DNA of 64,000 bases, from the NCBI GenBank assembly GCA_002337455.1, contig DDGC01000023.1, positions 96,050 through 160,049 of the forward strand. The letters are read 5' to 3'. The translations under genes were made by a program, and so were the position numbers. Shown in pieces: positions 8,153 to 16,119 of the stretch. A model generated the notes under the pieces. The model was not told where the DNA came from. It was given only the letters and a program-made list of their open reading frames with translations, and searched no databases. The DNA is from Rhizobiales bacterium UBA1912. Lineage in GTDB: Bacteria > Pseudomonadota > Alphaproteobacteria > Rhizobiales > Devosiaceae. Numbering within the stretch: position 1 is the stretch's first letter; each line of letters begins with the position of its first letter.

Positions 8153-8268
8153 GTCACATCACGGTATACCCTGAGGTGACGTAACAACGTCCATCCGTAT
8201 CGCGTCACTTCTGGGTTGACCGCGACTATTTGTGACACGGTAGCCTCGGGTCAAAAGCCTGAGGTTAC
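8153..8268 (+). other. Tn3-type res site A (orphan, no resolvase gene next to it)
   Basis: Three dyads are spaced as in Tn3-family res. Site I (8153-8180) is 28 bp, GTCAC to GTGAC, around a central GGTATACC. Site II (8204-8236) is 33 bp, GTCAC to GTGAC. Site III (8240-8268) is GTAGCCTC to GAGGTTAC. By manual alignment it matches site B (24195-24310, opposite strand) at about 96 of 116 positions, with all 29 bases of site III identical. Similarity stops at 8269, exactly where a resolvase gene would begin; the following 214 bases before the MATE gene show no gene. Confidence 0.75.
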
Positions 8269-8482
8269 ACACGAACCACAATGTTCCGGCCTTGTCAGCT
8301 TTGCGCCCCCATTCCCGCCGTTCAAGCTACAATCGCGATTTCCTAGGAGCTGTCCGTCTGCTTACTCAGTTTAGGCGCCGGCAACGGGGATTGCGGAACA
8401 GGGGCTTGGGGTGCGTAGCCGAGTGAAAAAGTACTCGCGGCTGGTTATCCGCTTGGCCGCGAGTTCAATTTGTAGAGCCACT

Positions 8483-9880
8483 TCACGCCTTGGCGTCGGT
8501 CATTGATGCACCAAATCCTGTTTGGCTGGATCCACGAGCACGAGTTCGAAGCACCATTACCAATGCGATCACACACATGATGCCGTCGGCCGCTGGAAAG
8601 GCAAACCAAAGCGTGTCCGGCCCGGCCAATGCAGCCATCGCTGTGACTAGCAGCGGCGCAAGCAGGAAAGGCTTGATCAATGTAAGCGCTGCCGTCTGCC
8701 CGGGCATGCCCACCGCCTGGAAATACAGGGCCAGGACCAGAATGGGACCGGAAAACAGGTAGAGCGTGAACATGGGGCGGAGGATAACGCCGACCTGCGC
8801 CACGACTGCCGGGTCCCCAGCGAATGCGCCTCCAATGCTGGTGTTGGTGGCAAGCAAACAGAGTGCGACGGCAAGGCAATAGAAAAAGACCATCCCCAGC
8901 GCAAGTCGCAGGGTTGCGTCAGATCGATGATATAGCCCGGCGCCGAAATTGTTTCCAACGATGGACTGCATCGCGAGACCGATTGCCATTTGCGGAAGGA
9001 ATGCAAAGCTGACGATACGGGTTACAATTCCATAGGCGGCAATTGTATCGGCATATCCCGCCTCGGCGGTCAGCCTCAGGGCGGTGATGACCGTCGCCGA
9101 GACCAGAGCGATGCCGAAAAAGCTCAGACAGAGGGGCGCCCCGAGTTTGATTATTGCTCCCCAACCGGAATACCAGCGGTGCCTGCGAAGTGTGGACAAT
9201 GACAGCAGAGTTTCGCTGCGCTGCCGCAATCCGATCATTAGCGCCAGCCCGCCCCCTTGCGCGATCACCGTGCCCCATGCCGACCCGGCCACGCCCAGAT
9301 TGAAGGTGACAATCAGGATATAGTTGAGGACGATATTGGCGATCGTCACGCCGATAGAGAGGAGTCCGATCGTTCCGGCACGTCCTTCAACACGCAGAGC
9401 ATCCGCATGGAGACCGAGCAGGAACTGCAGCGGCGTCCCCAGCACCAGGATCAGGAGATAGAGATGCGCCATGGCTGTGATGTCGTCTTGTGCACCCGCA
9501 AGCTGTCCTACGAGGTGTCGCCCTGCTGCGAGATAGATGGCGATGAAGAGCAGGGAGATGAACATTGCCAACCCGTGCGCGCCGGAAAAAGTGGCACCGC
9601 CCGCACCTCTATCGGTGGCTCCCAACTGACGGGCCAGCAGGCTCGCCATACCGCCGCCGACCAGCGTTGAAAGCGCGAAAGTAGTCATCACCACGGGAAA
9701 GCCAAGGCTCACCGCTGTGAGGGCCTCAGCACCCACATAGTGCCCGAGAAACGCGGCGTCGAAGAGATTCAGCAACCCACCCATCGACATCACAAGGATC
9801 ATGGGCACGGCGTTTGATAGAAAAAGCCGCCCGATGGGGACGGTCAGGAAACGATTTTCTGTAGCGGGACCGGAAGGCAT
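8483..9880 (-). CDS. MATE-family multidrug efflux transporter
   Basis: The 465-residue protein has about 12 hydrophobic segments in two homologous halves, the normal MATE size and layout. Typical family stretches are visible: the N-terminal IGRLFLSNAVPMILVMSMGGLLNLFDAAFLGHYVG, split here into its helices, and the LLGLHADALRVEGR loop after the fourth segment. It would export cationic or organic compounds in exchange for sodium or protons at the inner membrane. It is transcribed alone, leftward toward res site A, from a predicted promoter near 10040. Confidence 0.88.
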   Translation of the reverse strand: MPSGPATENRFLTVPIGRLFLSNAVPMILVMSMGGLLNLFDAAFLGHYVGAEALTAVSLGFPVVMTTFALSTLVGGGMASLLARQLGATDRGAGGATFSGAHGLAMFISLLFIAIYLAAGRHLVGQLAGAQDDITAMAHLYLLILVLGTPLQFLLGLHADALRVEGRAGTIGLLSIGVTIANIVLNYILIVTFNLGVAGSAWGTVIAQGGGLALMIGLRQRSETLLSLSTLRRHRWYSGWGAIIKLGAPLCLSFFGIALVSATVITALRLTAEAGYADTIAAYGIVTRIVSFAFLPQMAIGLAMQSIVGNNFGAGLYHRSDATLRLALGMVFFYCLAVALCLLATNTSIGGAFAGDPAVVAQVGVILRPMFTLYLFSGPILVLALYFQAVGMPGQTAALTLIKPFLLAPLLVTAMAALAGPDTLWFAFPAADGIMCVIALVMVLRTRARGSSQTGFGASMTDAKA

Positions 9881-10327
9881 CGCTCACTCCTCAATTGGAG
9901 CATTTCGCGTATGGTGGGGGCCCGCATTGCCCACCGACGAAATGCATCGAGGGTGAGGTATTCGAATGCTTCAGAGCTTCACCGAGACTTTTGTCTGCAG
10001 GCGGCAGGTGCCCGATACCTTGAGGGGCGTATAGGGGCAGCTCCGACAATGTGTCAAGCAACTTGCGGCACATGGGTCAGCGCGGGACCTGTGAGTTCGG
10101 TAGCGGGCAAATTCCGCTTTCGATAGCCGCGATCACCCTCGGCAATGACTGCAGCGGCGTCGGGAGCCGCCGATCGGCAAGGCGCCCCATTTCGGTCATT
10201 CAACGGATTATTGCATCAACGAGAAAACGGACATGACCTGGATTGTCACCTGATGTGAGAATGCAAAATCAAAAAATCGCAATGGACCAAACTTCAGCAT
10301 CAGTCACTCCGCAGAAGAGACAAGGCT
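9881..10327. other. Intergenic region upstream of the MATE gene
   Basis: No convincing gene is present in 447 bases. The only notable signal is a sigma-70-like promoter on the minus strand at 10028-10057, which would give the MATE transcript a leader of about 140 bases. Confidence 0.4.
10028..10057 (-). promoter_or_regulatory. Predicted sigma-70 promoter for the MATE gene
   Basis: Read leftward, a perfect TTGACA is followed after 18 bases by TATACG. Transcription would begin near 10021 and run into the MATE gene. Confidence 0.4.
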
Positions 10328-10726
10328 TCAGGAAAAGAGTGTTGGCGTTCCTCGCCGTGCTATTGGCCCAAGGCGTGCGTACTCGTCATCGGTGAACAAG
10401 CGGGAGCGCGTGAGGAACCGCCGCTCGGTGCCATTATCGAGACTGAACATGCCGCCACGACCTGGAATCGCATCGATGATCAACTGGGTATGCTGCCAAT
10501 ATTCGAACTGGCTGGGTGACATGTAGAAGGGAGCGCTGCCGATATCACCCATCTTGACGTCATGGTCGCCGACGATGAATTCGCCTTCAGGATAGCACAT
10601 CGGCGACGAGCCATCACAACACCCGCCGGACTGATGAAACATAACCGGCCCATGGCGGGCCGTGATGGTGGCGATGAGACTTAAGGCGGCGTCGGTGGCG
10701 ACGACGCGCGGAACGAGATCAGTCAT
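10328..10726 (-). CDS. DUF779 family protein
   Basis: This 132-residue protein of the DUF779 family has a conserved Cys-rich segment GGCCDGSSPMC (Cys36, Cys37, Cys44) that looks able to bind metal. Members are regularly encoded beside acetaldehyde-type aldehyde dehydrogenases, as here, but their biochemical role is not established. The gene is downstream of the dehydrogenase on the same strand, separated by 130 bases with two stem-loops, so it is likely expressed from the same sigma-54 promoter at a lower level. Confidence 0.85.
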   Translation of the reverse strand: MTDLVPRVVATDAALSLIATITARHGPVMFHQSGGCCDGSSPMCYPEGEFIVGDHDVKMGDIGSAPFYMSPSQFEYWQHTQLIIDAIPGRGGMFSLDNGTERRFLTRSRLFTDDEYARLGPIARRGTPTLFS

Positions 10727-10746
10727 GGCGGGTTCCTTGCTCGACG

Positions 10747-10838
10747 ATCATTCCAGCGGGAGGTGGCCAGGGAGAGAGTGGGGTTAGGGCTCTTCCCGCC
10801 GGAATGATTTCTGGCGCCCGGAGCTCTCCCCGGGCGCC
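10747..10838 (-). terminator. Two stem-loops between the aldehyde dehydrogenase and DUF779 genes
   Basis: The first stem pairs ATCATTCCAGCGGGAG (10748-10763) with CTTCCCGCCGGAATGAT (10792-10808). The second pairs GGCGCCCGG (10813-10821) with CCGGGCGCC (10830-10838). Neither is followed by a clear T-run on the minus strand, so they more probably attenuate or stabilise mRNA than fully terminate. Confidence 0.45.
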
Positions 10839-10856
10839 CGCTCAGGGAGGAGCGGC

Positions 10857-12377
10857 TTAGAAGAAGCCCAGCTTCTTGGGCGAGTAGCTCACCAGCATGT
10901 TCTTGGTCTGCTGGTAGTGGTCAAGCATCATGCGGTGGTTTTCGCGTCCGATGCCGCTCTGCTTGTAACCACCAAAGGCGGCATGGGCAGGATAGGCGTG
11001 ATAGCAATTGGTCCATACGCGCCCCGCCTGGATGCCTCGGCCGAAGCGATAGGCCCGGTTGGCATCACGCGTCCACACGCCGGCGCCCAGGCCATAAAGT
11101 GTGTCATTGGCGATCTCGAGGGCTTCGGCATCGGTCTTGAAGGTCGTCACCGAGACCACCGGGCCAAAGATTTCCTCCTGGAAAATGCGCATCTTGTTGT
11201 TGCCAGCAAACACCGTCGGCTTGACGTAGTAACCACCCGCCAACTCGCCACCCAGATTGTTGCGCTCGCCGCCAGTCAGCACCGTGGCGCCTTCCTGCCG
11301 GCCGATATCGAGATAGGAGAGAATTTTCTCGAGTTGCTCGGACGAGGCCTGGGCCCCGATCATCGTGCTCATCTCGAAGGGAGAACCCTGCTTGATGGCT
11401 TCCACCCGCTTGATCGCCCGTTCCATGAAGCGGTCATAGACGCTTTCCTGGATCAGGGCGCGGCTCGGGCAGGTACACACCTCGCCCTGATTGAGCGCGA
11501 ACATGGCAAAGCCCTCGAGCGCCTTGTCGAAGAAATCATCGTCTTCGGCCAATACGTCGGCAAAGAAGATGTTCGGCGATTTGCCACCCAGTTCCAGCGT
11601 CACCGGGATCAGGTTCTGGCTGGCATATTGCATGATCAGCCGGCCCGTCGTGGTCTCGCCGGTAAAGGCGATCTTGGCGATGCGGTTCGAGCTGGCCAGC
11701 GGCTTGCCGGCTTCAAGGCCAAAGCCGTTGACGATATTGACCACGCCGGGCGGCAGGATGTCTTCGATCAATTCCATGAGAAAGAGGATTGATGCCGGCG
11801 TCTGCTCGGCAGGCTTGAGCACCACGGCATTGCCTGCCGCTAGCGCGGGCGCCAGTTTCCAGACCGCCATCAGGATAGGGAAGTTCCACGGAATGATCTG
11901 CCCCACGACGCCGAGGGGCTCGTGGAAATGATAAGCCACCGTGTCATGGTCAAGTTCGGAAATGCCGCCCTCCTGGGCGCGGATGGCACCGGCGAAATAG
12001 CGGAAGTGGTCGATCGCCAGCGGAATATCGGCAGCAGTCGTCTCACGAATTGGCTTGCCATTGTCCCAGGTCTCGGCCAGCGCGATCTCGTCGAGATGTT
12101 CTTCCATGCGATCGGCAATCTTGTTGAGCATCACCGCGCGCTGCGCCACCGAGGTTTGGCCCCAGCCCGGCGCGGCCTTATGGGCCGCATCCAGCGCCCG
12201 CTCGACATCCGCCGCCTTGGAGCGCGCGACTTCGCAAATCACCTGCCCAGTGACTGGCGAGGTGTTCTCGAAGGTCTCGCCGTCGAGCGCGTCCACCCAC
12301 TGCCCGCCGATATAATTGCCGTATTTCGCCTTGTACGGAGACTTGGTCCGCTGGCCGACGAATTCAGGTTTATTCAT
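10857..12377 (-). CDS. NAD-dependent aldehyde dehydrogenase (acetaldehyde/ExaC-AcoD type)
   Basis: A full-length 506-residue class-3-like aldehyde dehydrogenase oxidises an aldehyde, probably acetaldehyde or a related short chain, to the acid. Catalytic Cys301 lies in NQGEVCTCPSR, where the second cysteine at 303 is typical of the ExaC/AcoD subgroup. The general base Glu262 is in LELGGKSP, Asn165 in PWNFP and Lys188 in VLKPAEQTP. A sigma-54 promoter 35 bases upstream and a divergent AcoR-type activator show that it is inducible. DUF779 follows on the same transcript. Confidence 0.92.
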   Translation of the reverse strand: MNKPEFVGQRTKSPYKAKYGNYIGGQWVDALDGETFENTSPVTGQVICEVARSKAADVERALDAAHKAAPGWGQTSVAQRAVMLNKIADRMEEHLDEIALAETWDNGKPIRETTAADIPLAIDHFRYFAGAIRAQEGGISELDHDTVAYHFHEPLGVVGQIIPWNFPILMAVWKLAPALAAGNAVVLKPAEQTPASILFLMELIEDILPPGVVNIVNGFGLEAGKPLASSNRIAKIAFTGETTTGRLIMQYASQNLIPVTLELGGKSPNIFFADVLAEDDDFFDKALEGFAMFALNQGEVCTCPSRALIQESVYDRFMERAIKRVEAIKQGSPFEMSTMIGAQASSEQLEKILSYLDIGRQEGATVLTGGERNNLGGELAGGYYVKPTVFAGNNKMRIFQEEIFGPVVSVTTFKTDAEALEIANDTLYGLGAGVWTRDANRAYRFGRGIQAGRVWTNCYHAYPAHAAFGGYKQSGIGRENHRMMLDHYQQTKNMLVSYSPKKLGFF

Positions 12378-12411
12378 GGCATCCTCCCTTGTTCTTGGAT
12401 GCCACCGTCAT

Positions 12412-12427
12412 TGCAACCGGCGTGCCA
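12412..12427 (-). promoter_or_regulatory. Sigma-54 (-24/-12) promoter of the aldehyde dehydrogenase operon
   Basis: Read leftward the sequence is TGGCAC-GCCGG-TTGCA, a full match to the -24/-12 consensus with the correct 5-base gap. Transcription would start about 12 bases beyond, near 12400, giving a leader of roughly 25 bases. Confidence 0.8.
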
Positions 12428-12502
12428 GATGATATCAACCTGTTGAAGCTGTTAGGGAATTCTTGTGGCACCAAGCAGGGGTGGACGCGGTGCGAATTCG
12501 GA

Positions 12503-12553
12503 TGCAACACTTTGCAACAACCAGACGCGATGGTCGATGCAACACCTGTTGCA
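12503..12553. promoter_or_regulatory. Upstream activator sites (TGCAAC-type dyads)
   Basis: A perfect 16-bp dyad TGCAACACCTGTTGCA lies at 12538-12553, and a related imperfect copy with TGCAAC and TTGCAAC lies at 12503-12519, about 35 bp away. They sit 75-140 bp upstream of the sigma-54 promoter and immediately before the activator gene, where enhancer sites for an AcoR-type protein are expected. They may also mediate autoregulation. Confidence 0.6.
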
Positions 12554-12581
12554 AACTGCCACAACTGATAGGGAGAGAGCC

Positions 12582-14417
12582 ATGCAACAGGCGTCCGATG
12601 CTGCCTTGGTAGCCGCGCGCGAGCGTTTCTTTTCTGGGCACGATCTACCTGAGGGCCTGGTGCCTGCGCCCATATTGCGGTCCTGGCAGCGCTGCGCACA
12701 ACAGGGCCTCGATGCCTCGGCGGTCATTCATGCCGAACCGGTCACCGCACCCGAGCTTCGCGCCTTGCATGAGCAGAACGAGACCTTACGCCTCCTCTCG
12801 CGCTCTGAACTGGTGTCGCTGCGCACCGAAGCGCGGCTTACCGACAGTGTCGTCATCCTCACCGATGCCAAGGGCCTCGTGCTCGATACCACGGGAAGCC
12901 CCGAATTCGCCGGCCGCGCCGCCGAAGTGGCGCTCCGCCCCGGCGTCACCTGGTCCGAAACTGCCACTGGCACCAATGCCATCGGCACGGCTCTCGCCGA
13001 ACGTCGCGCCATCGAGGTGCATGGGGGAGAACACTTCTTCGAACCACATGGTATCCTGCATTGCGCCGCATCGCCCATTTTCGACCCTTTCGGGAAGCTC
13101 GCTGGCGTGCTCGATCTCTCCGGCCATGCCTCGGCTGAGCACACCCATGCCATGGGCCTGGTGCGCCTCGCCGTCGAGCAGATCGAACATCGCTTCTTCG
13201 CCCGCGGCTTCGATGACATGACCGTGGTGCGCTTCCACCGTGCCGCTGATCTCCTGGGCACCGCCCGCGAAGGCATTCTGGTCTTTGATGGCGGGCGTTT
13301 GATCGCCGGCAATCGTCGCGCGCTCCATCTCGTCGGGCTCGACCGCAAGGCGCAGCGCCAGTCCACCGCCGAGGAAATCTTTGAAACCGCGGCGCTCGCC
13401 ACACAGCGCGGCGAACTGCGCGCCCGCAATGGCGAGCGCTTCTTTGCCGCCGTGTCCGAGCCGCGCAAGTCGCCGCTGCGCGTCACCGGCACCCTGCCGC
13501 GCGTCGCCAAGTCGGGCGAGCCAGCGCCTTTTCTCACTCCCGAAACCCGCGCCGATCTCGCCAAGGCCATCCGCCTGGTCAATGCCGAAATCCCCCTGCT
13601 CATCGCTGGGGAAACCGGTGCCGGCAAGGAAGTCTTCGCCCGCTGCCTGCATGGCCTCACCCAGCGCGCCGGCAAGCCCTTTGTCGCCATCAACTGTGCT
13701 GCACTGCCCGAGAGCCTGATCGAATCCGAACTCTTCGGCTACCAGCCCGGCGCCTTCACCGGCGCCCGCAAGCAGGGCGCCATTGGCCTGGTGCAACAAG
13801 CCGAGGGCGGCATTCTCTTCCTCGATGAAATCGGCGACATGCCGCTCTTGCTGCAGTCGCGCCTCCTGCGCGTCTTGCAGGACAAGGAAGTCGTGCCACT
13901 GGGCGGCGGCACCGCGCAGAAGGCTGATTTCGTGCCCGTTTGCGCCACCAATCGCGATCTCAAGGCCATGGTCGAGGCAGGCACCTTCCGCGCCGATCTC
14001 TACTACCGCATCGCCCAGTTCACCATCCGCCTGCCGGCCCTGTGTGATTTCCCCGATCGCGCCACTGTCGTCTCGAGCCTCTGGTCCCAGCTCGCGACGG
14101 GCCATCCGCCGCTGCCCGCCCCGGTGCTTGCCCGCCTCGCCGCCCAGCCATGGCCAGGCAATTTCCGCGAACTGACCGGGACGCTGCGCGCCCTATCAGC
14201 GCTGTGTGAACCAGAACAGCCCATCACTTTGGCCGATCTACCCCAGTTCACCGAACAGGTCACCGCGGCACCTCTGCTGTTCCAGAACGATTTGGGCAGT
14301 CTCACCGAAGCCGCAATGCGTCGCGCGGTGGACCAGAATAACGGCAATCTTTCCGCCGCTGCGCGCGCTCTCGGCATCGACCGCTCGACCCTCTACCGAC
14401 GGCTGGTCTGGAAATAG
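12582..14417 (+). CDS. AcoR-like sigma-54-dependent transcriptional activator
   Basis: This 611-residue enhancer-binding protein has an N-terminal GAF-type sensor region (about 60-190), an AAA+ domain and a C-terminal Fis-type helix-turn-helix. Visible motifs are Walker A GETGAGKE (about 343-350), GAFTGA (390-395, the sigma-54 contact loop) and Walker B GGILFLDEIGD (about 410-420). The start is the ATG with GGGAGAGAG just upstream; an earlier ATG 39 codons away would overlap the operator dyad. It diverges from the aldehyde dehydrogenase operon, whose promoter and upstream sites it most likely uses. Confidence 0.9.
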   Translation: MQQASDAALVAARERFFSGHDLPEGLVPAPILRSWQRCAQQGLDASAVIHAEPVTAPELRALHEQNETLRLLSRSELVSLRTEARLTDSVVILTDAKGLVLDTTGSPEFAGRAAEVALRPGVTWSETATGTNAIGTALAERRAIEVHGGEHFFEPHGILHCAASPIFDPFGKLAGVLDLSGHASAEHTHAMGLVRLAVEQIEHRFFARGFDDMTVVRFHRAADLLGTAREGILVFDGGRLIAGNRRALHLVGLDRKAQRQSTAEEIFETAALATQRGELRARNGERFFAAVSEPRKSPLRVTGTLPRVAKSGEPAPFLTPETRADLAKAIRLVNAEIPLLIAGETGAGKEVFARCLHGLTQRAGKPFVAINCAALPESLIESELFGYQPGAFTGARKQGAIGLVQQAEGGILFLDEIGDMPLLLQSRLLRVLQDKEVVPLGGGTAQKADFVPVCATNRDLKAMVEAGTFRADLYYRIAQFTIRLPALCDFPDRATVVSSLWSQLATGHPPLPAPVLARLAAQPWPGNFRELTGTLRALSALCEPEQPITLADLPQFTEQVTAAPLLFQNDLGSLTEAAMRRAVDQNNGNLSAAARALGIDRSTLYRRLVWK

Positions 14418-14682
14418 TTGGAAGAGGCTGATTGAACAGCTGCGTTGGCTCGTGGCTTTGCCAGTATGGGCGCCGCAGTAGACCCGTATTGGCTTTCATT
14501 TGACACTCATGAGTGACAACGCGAGGGCCAGCGAATGGCAGTTAATCCACTAGGTCGGCCCGAAAGCCGACAGGCTACAAACGGCCCCGAAACTGCTTAG
14601 CAGCGACACGCCACATTTCGGTAGACTGGCTGCGACAAAGGCCGGCCGGTTCATATGACCTGAGGGCATTAGTGTGCACAAA

Positions 14683-15135
14683 TCATCGATCTTGTTCTGA
14701 TCTCTGTACCTGATAGTCCCGTTCACGTTGAGGCCAGGTGCTCTTGATATACTCGAGCACGGCCCAGATTTCGTCGTCCGTAAGTGCAGCTCCAAAGCCT
14801 GGCATGTCGCTTTCGTAATTCCCACCGACGATCGCCGCCACGCCGTCGCGCGTGATGCGAAAGAGTTGCTCATCGCTATGGTGCCAGGTGTGCCCGGTTT
14901 CGTCATGGGGTGGAGCCGGCATGCGTCCATTGGGCAGTCGATCTCGCCAGTTCGGCTGACCTTCAAGGGCATTGCCGTGGCAAGCAGCGCAGTGTTCGAG
15001 ATAGAGTTGACGGCCCTCGGCCACATCATCGGTTTGATGGTCATCGGCAGTGCCGCGCCCACTAAGAATCAGAATTACGACTGTGGTCGTTGCGACCAAG
15101 GCGACCACTGTCGCGATGATAATGTTGCGGCCCAT
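14683..15135 (-). CDS. Membrane-anchored or exported class I c-type cytochrome
   Basis: The 150-residue protein begins with a hydrophobic segment (5-26) that may be an uncleaved anchor or signal peptide. One heme-binding motif CAACH (Cys49, Cys52, His53) and a distal Met111 in SDMPGFG give the His/Met axial pair of a class I cytochrome c. It carries electrons in the periplasm. It is downstream of, and 9 bases from, the YdcF-type gene on the same strand, so the two are probably co-transcribed beside the copper genes. Confidence 0.85.
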   Translation of the reverse strand: MGRNIIIATVVALVATTTVVILILSGRGTADDHQTDDVAEGRQLYLEHCAACHGNALEGQPNWRDRLPNGRMPAPPHDETGHTWHHSDEQLFRITRDGVAAIVGGNYESDMPGFGAALTDDEIWAVLEYIKSTWPQRERDYQVQRSEQDR

Positions 15136-15144
15136 AAAAGTTCC

Positions 15145-15939
15145 TCAATCTTCTGGCGAGGGAAACAGTTGATCGGTGAAGCCTGCCAGCCGGTAGCTGA
15201 CCAGTCCAATCCATTCATGGGCCGCCAGATCAGTCGTCGCCAGGCCGCTCGACGCAGTTCCTGGCCAATAGGCGCCAGCAGATCCAGTCCGATAGTCGAC
15301 CGGATAGGGCAAGACCGCCAGTTCCGTGGTCCTGAAACAGGCAACGGCGCGGGGCATGTGACTGGCCGATGTTAACAGGATCCAGGTGCCAGACGCCCGC
15401 GCAGCAAGCGCGGCCGCCGTTTCTCGAGCGTTCTCGCAGGTGTTGCGGGACAGCTCTTCCATGGCGAGGCGTTCGGCGGGAACACCAGCATCCATCAGCG
15501 CGCGTAGCGCCAGCTCGGACTCGGTGAGGCTGCCATCATTTGAAAGATGTCCGCCGCCGCCTGAAAGAAAGATCTCGGCCTCGGGATAGCGTGCGGCCAG
15601 AATACGCGCTTCAACGATACGCTCGCCAGCTTCATTGAGAACGAGTGTATCCCTGTCGTGAGAAATGTGCGTGTCGACAGCACCACCGAGCATGATGATG
15701 CCCGCAACGTTTTCGGGCAGTGCTGTCCTGGGGAATCTGTTTTCCAGAACGCTAAGAGCGAACGGGCCGAGGGGTGACCAGGCTGCAAGGGCCAACCCGA
15801 CTATCGAGGCCATACCGAGTGTTGCGGCGATCGTTCGGAAACTCAATATCCAAAACGCCAGTGCTGCCAGAAGCGCCAGCAGCAGGACGTTGGATGGGGT
15901 GACAAAGAAGTCGAGGATTTGTGAAAGGACAAAAAACAT
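15145..15939 (-). CDS. YdcF/ElyC-family (DUF218) inner-membrane protein
   Basis: The 264-residue protein has two N-terminal membrane segments (about 4-28 and 33-58) followed by a periplasmic DUF218 domain. Family hallmarks are the GIIMLGGAVD strand-loop, AEIFLSGGGG, the NTCENA segment, and LLTSASHMPRAVACF. Related proteins affect envelope biogenesis, but no enzymatic reaction is settled. It diverges from copB across the CueR-type promoter at 16006-16036, so the promoter might influence both directions. Confidence 0.82.
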   Translation of the reverse strand: MFFVLSQILDFFVTPSNVLLLALLAALAFWILSFRTIAATLGMASIVGLALAAWSPLGPFALSVLENRFPRTALPENVAGIIMLGGAVDTHISHDRDTLVLNEAGERIVEARILAARYPEAEIFLSGGGGHLSNDGSLTESELALRALMDAGVPAERLAMEELSRNTCENARETAAALAARASGTWILLTSASHMPRAVACFRTTELAVLPYPVDYRTGSAGAYWPGTASSGLATTDLAAHEWIGLVSYRLAGFTDQLFPSPED

Positions 15940-16005
15940 CAGGATCTCCCCTTAACGCGCCTCCTAGCACTTGGGTCATCAACAATTGATTGATCCCGAT
16001 TTCGC

Positions 16006-16036
16006 TTGACCTTCCCACCACTGGAAGCAGCAAGGT
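16006..16036 (+). promoter_or_regulatory. CueR-type promoter of copB
   Basis: TTGACC is followed by a 19-base spacer containing the dyad CTTCC-5-TGGAAG and a weak -10 (CAAGGT). The long spacer and central dyad are the signature of MerR-family activated promoters and match the Escherichia coli copA arrangement in spacing. Confidence 0.75.
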
Positions 16037-16119
16037 TTGGCGTGCGAGCTTAACCTCGATCAAAGCTCACGTGGAGGAATCCACCTAGCGCAGTGTCTGA
16101 GCGAAGGAGGTCTGGAAAA

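Noticed and set aside
9911..10236. Small frames in the MATE upstream region
   Set aside because: Short, overlapping each other on both strands, Cys/Arg-rich random-like products.
12786..14105. Long open frame (439 codons) on the minus strand opposite the AcoR-like gene
   Set aside because: High-GC genes create long antisense frames; the plus-strand protein has all AAA+ motifs and the antisense product is low-complexity Ala/Gly/Glu-rich.
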